From contig NZ_PNFD01000001.1 of the NCBI RefSeq assembly GCF_003254645.1, positions 434,001 through 498,000 on the forward strand: DNA of 64,000 nucleotides, given 5' to 3'. Below the pieces are notes generated by a model that saw only the letters and a list, made by a program, of their open reading frames with translations, made no database searches and was not told where the DNA came from. Of the stretch, positions 18,194 through 27,019 are shown in pieces. Positions within the stretch are counted from its first letter, which is position 1. Each line of letters starts with the position of its first letter. This stretch comes from Microbacterium suaedae (GTDB lineage: Bacteria; Actinomycetota; Actinomycetes; Actinomycetales; Microbacteriaceae). The translations under genes and the position numbers were made by a program.

Positions 18194-18781
18194 TCACCCG
18201 AGGCGCGCGATGAAACCCTTCACATAGGCGTCGTAGTCGGGAATGCGCTCGCCCCCGGGGAACATCAGGTTCACGACGGTCGCGCCGATCGTGACGGCGA
18301 TGTGCTCGGCAGCCAGCCGCTCGTAAGGCGGCGGAGTCTCGATCTCTCCCGCGTCGTACGCGGCCTGAAGAAGATCGACGAAGCTCTCCTCCCACTGCGT
18401 GAGGTGCCGACGATAGAGATCGGCGAGGTCCTCGTTCGACATTGCGTACTCCCACAGCGCCAGCAGCACTCGTCCCGCCGCGATGTTGTCTGCGTCGCGC
18501 GGAAGCAGGGCGAAGACGAACTCGCGCAGCCGCTCCCCCGGGTCCTCCGCCTTCGTCGCCTGCCCGACGACCGTCGTGATCTCGTCGAGCACGCTCTCGA
18601 ACGTCGCGGCGACGATACTGTCCTTCCCAGGGAAGTAGTGCTTCAGCGCCCCGTTTGCGAATCCTGCCTCGGCTGCGATGGACCGCATCGTCGCGGCCTC
18701 GAACCCGCCGCGCAGGATGAGCCTCTTCGCAACCGCGACGATCTCGCGTCGTCGTTCGTCGTGATCGATCACCTTGGGCAC
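18194..18781 (-). CDS. TetR-family regulator, probable controller of the 15-30 kb cluster
   Basis: 195 residues with the HTH at about 29-50 (TMRSIAAEAGFANGALKHYF) and a BetI-like ligand domain. GTG 18781 is chosen because GGGGGAG precedes it and because the second TetR in this window (44881-45471) begins with the same PK-hydrophobic-DHDERR pattern. The gene is embedded between the importer ATPase (59 bases upstream) and a hydrolase (34 bases downstream). It is therefore transcribed from a promoter that carries its presumed operator, giving autoregulation. The inducer is unknown but is probably the imported compound or a product of it. Confidence 0.85.
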   Translation of the reverse strand: MPKVIDHDERRREIVAVAKRLILRGGFEAATMRSIAAEAGFANGALKHYFPGKDSIVAATFESVLDEITTVVGQATKAEDPGERLREFVFALLPRDADNIAAGRVLLALWEYAMSNEDLADLYRRHLTQWEESFVDLLQAAYDAGEIETPPPYERLAAEHIAVTIGATVVNLMFPGGERIPDYDAYVKGFIARLG

Positions 18782-18840
18782 GATGCTCCCCCGTTTCCTG
18801 CGACATGTCGACGGTACCGGTTCGACCTGCGCCCCACCGA

Positions 18841-19695
18841 TCACCCCGCCGAATACACATCGGGCACCTCCCGAAGGGCGAGCCACGCCTCGCGGCGCCT
18901 GCGCTGTTCGACCGGGTCGGCGACAGGCGATGCCAGACGCAACCGCTGTGAGTAGGGGTGTACCGGATCGCGCGTGATCTGGTCCCCGTCGCCGATCTCG
19001 ATGATCTCCCCGCGACGCATGACGGCGACTCGGTGACAGATCCGACGCACGACACCGAGGTCGTGCGAGACGAAGAGGTACGCCACGCCCGTCTCGCGCT
19101 GAAGATCCAGCAGCAGGTCGAGCACGACGTCCTGCGTGGTGAGGTCGAGGGCGCTTACGGGCTCGTCACAGACGATCAGGCGTGGTCGACGCACGAGAGC
19201 GCGGGCGATGGCGATGCGCTGACGTTGTCCTCCCGAGAACTCGCTCGGATAGCGGTCGGCGGTCGAGGGGTCGAGGCGCACTCGGTCGAGCATGTCCGCG
19301 ACCCGCGTCCGCGCTTCGGCCACCGCGATCCCGCCGGCCGTCAGCGGCTCCGCGAGGATCTCCCCAACACTCAGGTGGGGGTTCAGAGAGCCGTAAGGAT
19401 CCTGGAACACAACCTGGATGTCCTGTGCGAGCGCTCGACGACGGCGCCTCGAGGCGCGGGTGATGTCTTCGCCGTCGAACGCGATCGTGCCCGCCGATGC
19501 CGGCGCGAGACCCAGAACCGCTTTGCCGAGCGTGGACTTTCCCGACCCCGACTCGCCGACGAGCCCGACACACTCGCCAGCGGCAATGTCGAGGTCCACA
19601 CCATGCAGCGCACGATGGGCGCGCCGCCCGTGGCCATACTCGACGATGAGGTCGCTTACGCGGAGCAGCGGATCGGGCGCCTGTCCCGCGGTCAT
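18841..19695 (-). CDS. oligopeptide/dipeptide-type ABC importer, ATPase 2
   Basis: 284 residues of the DppF/OppF type: Walker A GESGSGKS at 47-54, signature FSGGQRQR, Walker B LIVCDEPVSALD, and the C-terminal HPYSQRL segment typical of this class. ATG 19695 overlaps the stop of the preceding fusion gene (ATGA). It pairs with the ATPase half of that fusion. Confidence 0.9.
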   Translation of the reverse strand: MTAGQAPDPLLRVSDLIVEYGHGRRAHRALHGVDLDIAAGECVGLVGESGSGKSTLGKAVLGLAPASAGTIAFDGEDITRASRRRRRALAQDIQVVFQDPYGSLNPHLSVGEILAEPLTAGGIAVAEARTRVADMLDRVRLDPSTADRYPSEFSGGQRQRIAIARALVRRPRLIVCDEPVSALDLTTQDVVLDLLLDLQRETGVAYLFVSHDLGVVRRICHRVAVMRRGEIIEIGDGDQITRDPVHPYSQRLRLASPVADPVEQRRRREAWLALREVPDVYSAG

Positions 19696-21479
19696 CGCGC
19701 CACCTCCCGTCCGCTTTCCCTCCACGCGCGGTCAAGTTCCGCCCGCGACGCTGCATCGTCCAGGGACGCGGCGATGAGGTCACGCGTGTACGCCTCGGAA
19801 GGCCTCGAGAACAGCTCCGCGACCGGTCCCGTCTCAACCACCGACCCGCCGCGCATCACGACGACGCGGTCGCAGATATCCGCGACGACGCCGAAGTCGT
19901 GGGTGACGATGAGGAGGGCGGAACCGGCCTCCCGCTGCAGCTCCCGCAGCAGCTCGAGGACCTCCGCCTGCACCGTCACGTCGAGGGCGGTCGTCGGCTC
20001 ATCCGCGACGAGCACCGACGGATCGCCTGCGAGCGCACCTGCGATGAGCACGCGCTGCGCCATCCCGCCGGAGATCTCGTGCGGGTAGCTGTGCATGACT
20101 CGCTCCGGATCCGGGATCCCCACGCGAGCCAGCATGTGCAGCGCCCGACCGATCGCCTCAGCACGACCCAGGCCGTGCACGCGTCGCAGCGGTTCGACAA
20201 GCTGATGTCCGACAGAGCTGCACGGATCGAGGTTGCTCATCGGCTCCTGCGGGATGTACCCGATCTCTCGTCCCAGCAGCTCCTGGCGCCGCTTCGTCGG
20301 CATGCTCAAGACGTCCCGACCACCGATCACCATCCGGTCGGCGCGGGCCGTTCCCCCCTCGGGCAGCAGGTCGAGCAACGAAAACACGGTCTGTGATTTG
20401 CCTGACCCCGACTCGCCGACGATGCCGACGACCTCGCCTGGCGCGACGTCGAGAGAAACGCCGTGCACCACCTCGGTCTCTCCCGCTGCGGTCGCGTAGC
20501 TCACGCGTAGGCCGTGCACGGCCACGGCCTGCGCGCCGTCGGCATGAGCGAGCTCTCCGCTCGCCGCGTGCGCCTCGTCGTCCGGGCGATCGACTCCGCC
20601 GGCGACGGGCGCTTTCACTCGCACGAGCTCCGCGAGCGTGGACCCCATCACCGCCAACACCGCGATCGTGACGCCAAGCGCGAGCGACGGCCACAGCAGG
20701 ATCAGCGGCTCCGAGAGCATCAGCCGGAACCCCTCGTTCATCATCGCGCCCCAGCTCGGCGTATTCGCATCGCCGATGCCGAGGAACTGGAGTCCCGCCT
20801 GAATGCCCATGGACATGCCCGCAGTCAGCGCCGTTTGGATGATGACGGGCGGATACACCGTCGCGACGATATGCCGGAAAACGATCCGAGTGTCCGAAAG
20901 GCCTGCGACGACGGCGGCGGCGACGAACGGTTCCCCAGCGACAGACAGCGCGGTCGAGCGGGAGATGCGAAAATACCCCGGCACCATGAACACTCCGACG
21001 GTGGCCATGAGAATGACGAAGTTCGATCCGGTTCCGGCAGCGACCACGAGCAGGATGATCATTCCCGGGACCGATTGCAGCGCATCGCTGACCCACGACG
21101 CGACGCGATCGAAAACCCCTCCCCTGTACCCCGCAACGACGCCCGCAGGTACTCCGAGGACGACAGCCGTCGCGATCGTCACGAGCGCACCCCAGAGCGT
21201 GGTGCGCGCACCGAAGATGAGTCGGCTCAAGATGTCGCGCCCGGTCGAATCGCCGCCGAGGAGGTGCTCGGGGCTCGGCGGCGCCTTGGTCGCGGCGAGG
21301 TCGACGAAGTTCGGATCGTGCGGGGAGAGCCACGGAGCAAAGACGGCGACGAGCACGACGAAGAGGAAGACGGACGCGGGAATGAAACCGCCCGGGTGCC
21401 GGAGGAAGCGACGCAGCAGCCTGCTGCGTCGCGCGCGCTCGTCGCGTTCGCGGAACATCCGGACATCGGTCGTGGTCAT
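19692..21479 (-). CDS. fused permease-ATPase of oligopeptide-type ABC importer (DppC-DppD)
   Basis: 595 residues joining two subunits that are usually separate. Residues 25-285 are a DppC-type permease with about six membrane helices and the GGDSTGRDILSR lead. Residues 315-595 are a DppD-type ATPase (Walker A GESGSGKS 355-362, signature ISGGMAQR 469-476, Walker B VADEPTTALD). A hydrophilic linker near 290-315 connects them and there is no stop between. Start and stop overlap both neighbours by four bases. Confidence 0.9.
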   Translation of the reverse strand: MTTTDVRMFRERDERARRSRLLRRFLRHPGGFIPASVFLFVVLVAVFAPWLSPHDPNFVDLAATKAPPSPEHLLGGDSTGRDILSRLIFGARTTLWGALVTIATAVVLGVPAGVVAGYRGGVFDRVASWVSDALQSVPGMIILLVVAAGTGSNFVILMATVGVFMVPGYFRISRSTALSVAGEPFVAAAVVAGLSDTRIVFRHIVATVYPPVIIQTALTAGMSMGIQAGLQFLGIGDANTPSWGAMMNEGFRLMLSEPLILLWPSLALGVTIAVLAVMGSTLAELVRVKAPVAGGVDRPDDEAHAASGELAHADGAQAVAVHGLRVSYATAAGETEVVHGVSLDVAPGEVVGIVGESGSGKSQTVFSLLDLLPEGGTARADRMVIGGRDVLSMPTKRRQELLGREIGYIPQEPMSNLDPCSSVGHQLVEPLRRVHGLGRAEAIGRALHMLARVGIPDPERVMHSYPHEISGGMAQRVLIAGALAGDPSVLVADEPTTALDVTVQAEVLELLRELQREAGSALLIVTHDFGVVADICDRVVVMRGGSVVETGPVAELFSRPSEAYTRDLIAASLDDAASRAELDRAWRESGREVAR

Positions 21480-22417
21480 GAGACGCGCACCTTCGGATTG
21501 ATCCACCCGAGCGCGAGATCGAGCAGAAAATTGACGAGGACGACGAACACGATCGATACGACCGTGATGCCGAGGAGCATGGGGATGTCTCCGTTCTGTG
21601 ACGACGCGTATGTGAGCTGTCCGATGCCCGGCAGGGAGAAGATCGCCTCGACCACGATGGCGCCGGACAGCAGGCCGACGAACATCAGCGCGATGACTGT
21701 GAGCGCGGCCGGAGCAGAGTTGCGCAGCACGTGCGCTGTCACACGAGCGGTCGACAGACCGCGGCTTCGCAGTGTGCGCACCCAGTCTTGTCGCCGGGTC
21801 TCGAGAACAGCATTGCGCAGCTGCTCTGCGACCGCGACGACGCCTGCGAGGGCGAGGGAAACAGCGGGCAGCGTGATGGAGCGGAGCCACCCGCCGACGG
21901 ACTGGTCAGCCGGCACGTACCCGACGGCTGGGAACCACGACAGCTGCACCGCGAACCACAACACGAGCACAAGGCTCACCCAGAACCCGGGAAGCGCGAA
22001 GAACACCACGGAAGCGGCCTTGGTGACGCGATCGATCCAGGATCCCGGTCGCAGGCCCGCCGCAAGCCCGAAGGCAACGCCAACGATCGCCGTGATGAGC
22101 GTCGCGAGACTGATCACCGACAACGTCACCGGTACCTTGACCGCGAGCTGGTCGCCAACGGAACGGAAGTTGCGCCAGGACTCCCCGAAGTCGAGGGTGA
22201 TCAGCCCGGCGAACCACTCCCCGAACTGCACGACGAGCGGGCGATCGAGCCCGATCTTCTCGGCCAGAGCCGCCTGTTGCGCGGGGCTGGCGGTCGAACC
22301 GAGCAGCGACGCAGTGGGGTCGGCGATCGCGGCGTGCGCGAGGAAAAACGTCGCGATCGAGACGACTACAAGGAGGACGATGCCGCTGAGCATCCGTTTC
22401 ATCGTGAACAGGAGCAT
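21476..22417 (-). CDS. oligopeptide-type ABC importer, permease (DppB-like)
   Basis: 313 residues with about six membrane helices, an N-terminal helix reached at once from the start (LLFTMKRMLSGIVLLVVVS) and a long external loop before helix 2, as in DppB/OppB. It partners the permease half of the downstream fusion. It lies 27 bases after the binding-protein gene. Confidence 0.9.
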   Translation of the reverse strand: MLLFTMKRMLSGIVLLVVVSIATFFLAHAAIADPTASLLGSTASPAQQAALAEKIGLDRPLVVQFGEWFAGLITLDFGESWRNFRSVGDQLAVKVPVTLSVISLATLITAIVGVAFGLAAGLRPGSWIDRVTKAASVVFFALPGFWVSLVLVLWFAVQLSWFPAVGYVPADQSVGGWLRSITLPAVSLALAGVVAVAEQLRNAVLETRRQDWVRTLRSRGLSTARVTAHVLRNSAPAALTVIALMFVGLLSGAIVVEAIFSLPGIGQLTYASSQNGDIPMLLGITVVSIVFVVLVNFLLDLALGWINPKVRVS

Positions 22418-22444
22418 GGGATCTTCTCGTTCCGATGCTCCGGG

Positions 22445-23971
22445 TCAGCCCTGCTGGATGTAGCGCAGGGTCGGGAACATCATCCCGACGACGGGCTGCA
22501 CCTCGATGCTGTCGGCACTGAAGTAGATGTTCTCGGCCTGGTACCAGACGTTCCACCAGGCCATCTCGGTGAGCTTCTCGTTCACCTCAGCGATCGCGGC
22601 GATCTGCGCCTCGCCGCGCAGCGTCTGCGCCTCGTCGACGAGTTCGCCGATCTCGGGGAACTCGACGTAGTCGGGTTCAGGGTTGAACCACTGCGGGCTG
22701 GTGACCTGGCGCGCGAGCGTGGCGACAGGATTGCCGTCCATCGCGAGGAACGCGATGAACATCGGGTACGACGCGGCGTTCAGCTGATAGTCGGGCTGCT
22801 GCATGTCGTCCCACGTCACCGAGATCCCGATATCGTCGAACGCCTGCTGTGCGGCCGGCTGCCATTGCTGGAAGATCGGCGACATCGGCATGGTCACCTC
22901 GAACCCGTCCGGATATCCCGCCTCGTCGAGGAGCCGTTTCGCTTCTTCGACGCTGTATGCGTACTCCTCGTCGACAGCGGGGACATTCGCCGCGCCGCCG
23001 TCAGGAAACACCTGATTCGAGACCACGCCTGCACCCGACCCGACCGAGTCGAGTATCGCCGCGCCATCGATGGCGTGCGCGATCGCCTGCCGCACCTCGA
23101 CCTCTCCGAGCGCGGGGTTCTTCTCGCCCGTATGCTCGGTGAACTGCAGGCCGACCCACCCCGAGACACCGGAACTGACGTTCCATCCCTGTTCCTCTGC
23201 CTGGTCGATCTGGGTCGCATCTGCGTAGTTGACGTTGATCTGCCCTGACAGCATCGCGTTGTGGCGCGCCGTCTGGTCTTGGATCGGATAGATCGCAAGG
23301 TCGGCGAAGGGATAGGTCTCGGCATCCCAGTGGTCCGCCACCTTCTCGAAGTGGTACTCGGCGCCCGGCACCGACGCCACGTCGTCGAGCGTGTACGGGC
23401 CGGAACCAACGGGTTGTTGACTCAGCATGCCGGCCTCTATCGCCTCGGGCGAGGCCATGTAGCTGCGCCCGAGTCCCATGAAGTAGAGGATGGTGTCGTC
23501 GCGCTCGGTCAGGATGATGCGCACCGTGTCGTCATCGATCGCCTCGAAGGAATCAACACTGAGGTACCCCTCACCCGACCTCGCACCATTCTTCAGATGC
23601 TCGAGGTTCGCGACCACGGCGTCCGCGTCGAGCGGTACGCCGTCGCTGAACTCGACGCCCGTACGGATGTCGAGGTCGATGCTGAGGTCGTCATCGGCGA
23701 CGGTCCAGCCGGTCGCGAGAGACGGGATCGGGTCCCCGTTCTCGTCGAGGGCGATCAGCGCGTCGTACACGGCGGACAGGTACGGCCCGTCGAATCCGAT
23801 GTCGGCGAGAGCCGGGTCCCAGCTCGTGACGTCGAGGAAGTTACCAATGTCAAGAGCATCCTCCCCGCTTGCTGGCGTGCTGTCGTCGCCCTGCGTGCCA
23901 GTGCAGGCCGTGAGAGTGACGGCGATCATCGCCGTCGACGCGACTGCCGTCGCGATGCGTGTGCCGTTCAT
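22445..23971 (-). CDS. solute-binding lipoprotein of oligopeptide-type ABC importer
   Basis: 508 residues of the SBP_bac_5 family. The signal peptide ends in TLTAC with acylated Cys23, then a Gly/Asp/Ser linker. The mature part shows the expected pattern for the large two-lobed dipeptide, oligopeptide and glycoside-binding class. It opens the seven-gene operon behind two operator copies. Ligands of this class include peptides, opines, nickel chelates and sugars, so the solute stays open. Confidence 0.88.
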   Translation of the reverse strand: MNGTRIATAVASTAMIAVTLTACTGTQGDDSTPASGEDALDIGNFLDVTSWDPALADIGFDGPYLSAVYDALIALDENGDPIPSLATGWTVADDDLSIDLDIRTGVEFSDGVPLDADAVVANLEHLKNGARSGEGYLSVDSFEAIDDDTVRIILTERDDTILYFMGLGRSYMASPEAIEAGMLSQQPVGSGPYTLDDVASVPGAEYHFEKVADHWDAETYPFADLAIYPIQDQTARHNAMLSGQINVNYADATQIDQAEEQGWNVSSGVSGWVGLQFTEHTGEKNPALGEVEVRQAIAHAIDGAAILDSVGSGAGVVSNQVFPDGGAANVPAVDEEYAYSVEEAKRLLDEAGYPDGFEVTMPMSPIFQQWQPAAQQAFDDIGISVTWDDMQQPDYQLNAASYPMFIAFLAMDGNPVATLARQVTSPQWFNPEPDYVEFPEIGELVDEAQTLRGEAQIAAIAEVNEKLTEMAWWNVWYQAENIYFSADSIEVQPVVGMMFPTLRYIQQG

Positions 23972-24055
23972 ACGTCCTTCTCTCGGTGGTCGGGTGAGGC
24001 AGGCTCCAGTGCATCTGCCGCACGAAACGCCACGTCATCGTGTCGTCGAATCGTT

Positions 24056-24083
24056 AGTCTACGCTCGTGGAAAAGAAAAACAA
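24056..24083 (-). promoter_or_regulatory. importer-operon promoter with TetR-type operator 2
   Basis: On the minus strand TTGTTT (24083-24078), 16 bases and TAGACT (24061-24056) form a promoter. Operator copy TCTACGCTCGTGGA (24058-24071) fills the spacer and enters the -10, the same geometry as operator 4. The leader to the binding-protein start is about 78 bases. Confidence 0.65.
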
Positions 24084-24100
24084 GGGTGAAGTCTTATTTT

Positions 24101-24114
24101 TCTACGATCGTTGA
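24101..24114. promoter_or_regulatory. TetR-type operator 3
   Basis: TCTACGATCGTTGA, with a perfect ACGATCGT core. Its centre is 43 bp from operator 2, close to four helical turns, so two dimers could bind the same DNA face. It lies between the importer promoter and the end of the upstream aldo-keto reductase gene. Confidence 0.6.
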
Positions 24115-24133
24115 GGCCTCCCTTGCAAGCCGC

Positions 24134-25090
24134 CTACCAAGATCCATCCGCCGCGACCCCCCGATCGAGCCAGAACTGGGCAACTGCATCGCGAATCTCG
24201 CGGCCGCGCTCATTCCCGAGCTGAACCGCGGCGAGCGCCTCCTCCAGCTGGGTCATCCGCGAGACACCGAGCAGCACGTTCGCGGTTGCCGGATGCGTCA
24301 CACAGAACGCGATCGCAAGCTGCGCGGCCGTCACACCGAAGCCATCGGCAATCCGGGCGATGGCGCCGTGCGCCGCCGCGATCTCCGACCGGATCCCACC
24401 CACATCCGCACCGATCTTCCGCTCCGGCGACAGGCGTCCGGCGAGCACCCCGCCCTCCAGCACGTCCGATGCCTGCAGCGCGAGCACCCCCGAGCGGAAC
24501 AGCTCACCGTACGGCTCACCCTCCGCCATCGATCGGCGCGCAATGCTGTACTTGAGCTGGGCGAACGTCGGCGGTACGCGGCCCGCCCGGCGCGCGCGTT
24601 CGATCGCCGCCAGCGTGTCACCGACAACCCAGTTGTTGACACCCCACCGGCCAACCAGTCCCTCGTCAACGAGGTCATTCACGGCATCGCAGACAGCCGC
24701 GGGGTCTACATGCTCGCGGTAGTCACCGACGACGATCGCGTCGAAGTGATCGAGTCCCGCGCGCCTGAGACTGTCGAGAACCTGGGCCCGCGCGTCAGTC
24801 TCCGGCCAGTCCCACAGCCAGAGCTTTCCGCAGACGAAGACCTCGTCGCGCCTCACACCACTCGCACGGAACGCCCGCCCGAAGATCCGATCGGTCTGAG
24901 ACCCCTCTGCATGGGGCCCCATGTCGTAGTGCGCGACGTCGAAGAGACCAGCTCCCGAGTCGACGGCCCGACGGATCAGCGCCACGGCATCATCCGATGC
25001 CATGCGGTCCCACGTGTTCCAGGACCCGAGCCCCAGCGCGGGCAGCCGCACGCCTGAGACCAGCACCCCTCGCCCACTGTTCATGGTCAT
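24134..25090 (-). CDS. aldo-keto reductase-like protein A (catalytic His absent)
   Basis: 318 residues with the (beta/alpha)8 AKR fold pattern. Of the AKR tetrad, Asp51, Tyr55 and Lys89 can be placed (FDVAHY, VCGKLW). At the site of the usual His the protein has Gly122 in IVVGDYR, and Asp and Tyr are one residue closer than normal. GVNNW and QLKYSIARRS are shared with protein B (27016-27972), clearly a paralogue of the same length. ATG 25090 follows GGAGGAGAG. Activity as a standard NADPH reductase is uncertain; hydride transfer is likely but the proton donor may differ. Confidence 0.8.
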   Translation of the reverse strand: MTMNSGRGVLVSGVRLPALGLGSWNTWDRMASDDAVALIRRAVDSGAGLFDVAHYDMGPHAEGSQTDRIFGRAFRASGVRRDEVFVCGKLWLWDWPETDARAQVLDSLRRAGLDHFDAIVVGDYREHVDPAAVCDAVNDLVDEGLVGRWGVNNWVVGDTLAAIERARRAGRVPPTFAQLKYSIARRSMAEGEPYGELFRSGVLALQASDVLEGGVLAGRLSPERKIGADVGGIRSEIAAAHGAIARIADGFGVTAAQLAIAFCVTHPATANVLLGVSRMTQLEEALAAVQLGNERGREIRDAVAQFWLDRGVAADGSW

Positions 25091-25113
25091 GCTCTCCTCC
25101 TCGAGATCAACCC

Positions 25114-25149
25114 TTGTTTTTTGTCTACGCTCGTTTAATATAAACCACA
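25114..25149 (+). promoter_or_regulatory. leaderless promoter of the SDR operon with TetR-type operator 4
   Basis: TTGTTT (25114-25119), a 16-base spacer and TAATAT (25136-25141) end 7 bases before the ATG at 25149, so transcription should begin at the start codon itself. No ribosome site is present. Operator copy TCTACGCTCGTTTA (25124-25137) fills the spacer. The same site lies upstream of the divergent reductase gene and may control both directions. Confidence 0.65.
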
Positions 25150-25868
25150 TGATCACCACCACACCACGACGAGTCCTCGTCACGGGGGCCGCGAGCGGAC
25201 TCGGACGCGGCATCGCCGCCGCTTTCGCCGCTCGCGGAGACCACGTCGTCGCTGCCGACATCAGTGACGACGTCCGCGATGTCGCCGACGAGCTCGCGGG
25301 CACCGCGCTGCAACTCGACATCTCGAACCCCGACGCCGTGCGCTCCGCGGCCGACGACGACGCGGGCATCGACATCCTCGTGAACAATGCAGGCGTGGTC
25401 GGCGGCGGCGGAAGCCTCGCGGACGTGTCGATTGATGTGTTCGACGCCGCCTGGCGCGTGAACGTCCTCGGCACCTTCCTCATGCTGCGCGAGTTCGGCT
25501 ATCGAATCGCCCCCGGCGGCGCGATCGTCAACATCTCGTCGATCGGAGCTCGCCAGCCCACCGCTGGCCTCGGCCACTACGAGGCAACGAAGGCCGCCGT
25601 CGATGCACTCACCCGTACGGCAGCACTCGAACTCGCCGAGAACCGAGTGCGCGTCAACGCCGTCGCACCGGGCCCCGTGATGACGCCTCTGACTGCCGGC
25701 TTCACCGCCGATCCTGACGCTCGTCGTGCGTGGGAATCTCGAATCCCCCTCGGCCGCATCGCGGAGGTCGACGACATCGCACCCCTCGTGATGTTCCTCG
25801 CGTCCGACGAAGCCGGCCATCTCACGGGCGTGAGCCTCAGCGCCGACGGCGGCCAGCTTCTCGTCTGA
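25149..25868 (+). CDS. short-chain dehydrogenase/reductase
   Basis: 239 residues, classical SDR. TGAASGLGRG (12-21) binds the cofactor, NNAG is at 79-82, catalytic Ser near 130-131, Tyr144 and Lys148 (YEATK). Asp at position 37 (AADIS) suggests NAD(H) preference. It is probably leaderless. First gene of a five-gene operon (SDR, alcohol dehydrogenase, reductase, two esterases) that together suggest oxidation of a secondary or primary alcohol. Confidence 0.88.
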   Translation: MITTTPRRVLVTGAASGLGRGIAAAFAARGDHVVAADISDDVRDVADELAGTALQLDISNPDAVRSAADDDAGIDILVNNAGVVGGGGSLADVSIDVFDAAWRVNVLGTFLMLREFGYRIAPGGAIVNISSIGARQPTAGLGHYEATKAAVDALTRTAALELAENRVRVNAVAPGPVMTPLTAGFTADPDARRAWESRIPLGRIAEVDDIAPLVMFLASDEAGHLTGVSLSADGGQLLV

Positions 25869-25897
25869 TTCACCCGCACTCGACCCAGGCAGGTTCC

Positions 25898-27019
25898 ATG
25901 ACATTCCCCACGCACACACGCGCGGCGGTCCTCACCGAGCATCGCGCACCCCTCGAGATCCAGACCCTCCCATTGCCCGCCGAGATCGAGCCGGGCGCGG
26001 TGCTCGTACGGCTCCGGTGCGCCTCTCTGTGCGGCACCGACATCGAGATCTGGTCGGGGAAGATGTCCTTCCCCGGCATGCTGCCGATGGTTCTCGGCCA
26101 CGAGATGGTCGGCGACATCGTCGCCACCGGCACCGATGCCCGCGACGCGCTCGGCCGCAGTCTCACGACCGGAGACCGCATCGGATGGTCGGAGTCGACC
26201 TGTGGCCGGTGCCACGGATGCGTCGTGCTGCGCGAGCCCGTGCACTGCGCGCACCGCGGGTACGGATTCCTGCAGCGCAGCGACGCACCCCCGCACGCCA
26301 CGGCGGGTCTCGCCGACTACGCCTATGTCACGCCCGGGGCGGCGAAGCTGCTCCTGTCCGACGACGTCGAAGACACCTGGGCCGCGATGGCCGGCTGCGC
26401 AGGCAAGACGGTACTGCGCGCGTTCGAGAGGATGGGACACGTGCGCCCTGGCGCGACAGTCGCGATCCAGGGATCCGGAGCCCTCGGCATCCTCGCGACC
26501 GCCGTCGCGCGCGCCTCTGGAGCGGGGCGGGTCATCACCATCGGAGCGCCACGTGCGAGGTTGGACCTCGCCCGGCGATTCGGCGCCGACGAAGTCGTCG
26601 ACATCGCGGACGGCGACGTCGTTCCCCGCGTCATGGAGCTCACGGACGGTACCGGTGCCGACCACGTCTTCGATTTCGCCGGTGCGCCTTCAGTCGGGCC
26701 CGAGGCGATCGGCATGGCGGCCACGCGCGGCACCGTCACCATCGTCGGATCCACGGGCCCGGCGGGCGACCCCGTCGCGCTCAGCGCCGTGATGAGCAAG
26801 GAACTCACCGTGACGGGATCGCTCAACGGCGACATCGCCGACTATGCGCGCGCGATCGACTTCTTCGCCGCGTTCGCCGGCCGCTTCGACTGGGGAGCCC
26901 TCTTCAGCGCTCCCGTCGGCCTCGGAAAGGCCTCCGACCGCATCGCGTCGATGGAGCGGCTCGACGAGGTGAAGGCGGTCATCGATCCGCGCCTCGATGT
27001 CGAGGAGGTGACAACATGA
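25898..27019 (+). CDS. zinc-dependent medium-chain alcohol dehydrogenase
   Basis: 373 residues. Catalytic zinc: Cys45 in LCGTDIE and His68-Glu69 in LGHEMVG. The structural zinc loop has Cys102, Cys105, Cys108 and Cys117. The nucleotide site GSGALGILA lies near residue 190. The family covers sorbitol, threonine and alcohol dehydrogenases; substrate unknown. The weak ribosome site GGCAGG precedes ATG 25898. It overlaps the next gene by four bases. Confidence 0.88.
   Translation: MTFPTHTRAAVLTEHRAPLEIQTLPLPAEIEPGAVLVRLRCASLCGTDIEIWSGKMSFPGMLPMVLGHEMVGDIVATGTDARDALGRSLTTGDRIGWSESTCGRCHGCVVLREPVHCAHRGYGFLQRSDAPPHATAGLADYAYVTPGAAKLLLSDDVEDTWAAMAGCAGKTVLRAFERMGHVRPGATVAIQGSGALGILATAVARASGAGRVITIGAPRARLDLARRFGADEVVDIADGDVVPRVMELTDGTGADHVFDFAGAPSVGPEAIGMAATRGTVTIVGSTGPAGDPVALSAVMSKELTVTGSLNGDIADYARAIDFFAAFAGRFDWGALFSAPVGLGKASDRIASMERLDEVKAVIDPRLDVEEVTT

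Noticed and set aside
18801-18810. CGACATGTCG palindrome before the TetR gene as its autoregulatory site
   Set aside because: Only 10 bp, in a 59-base gap within an operon, unrelated to the four shared repeats.
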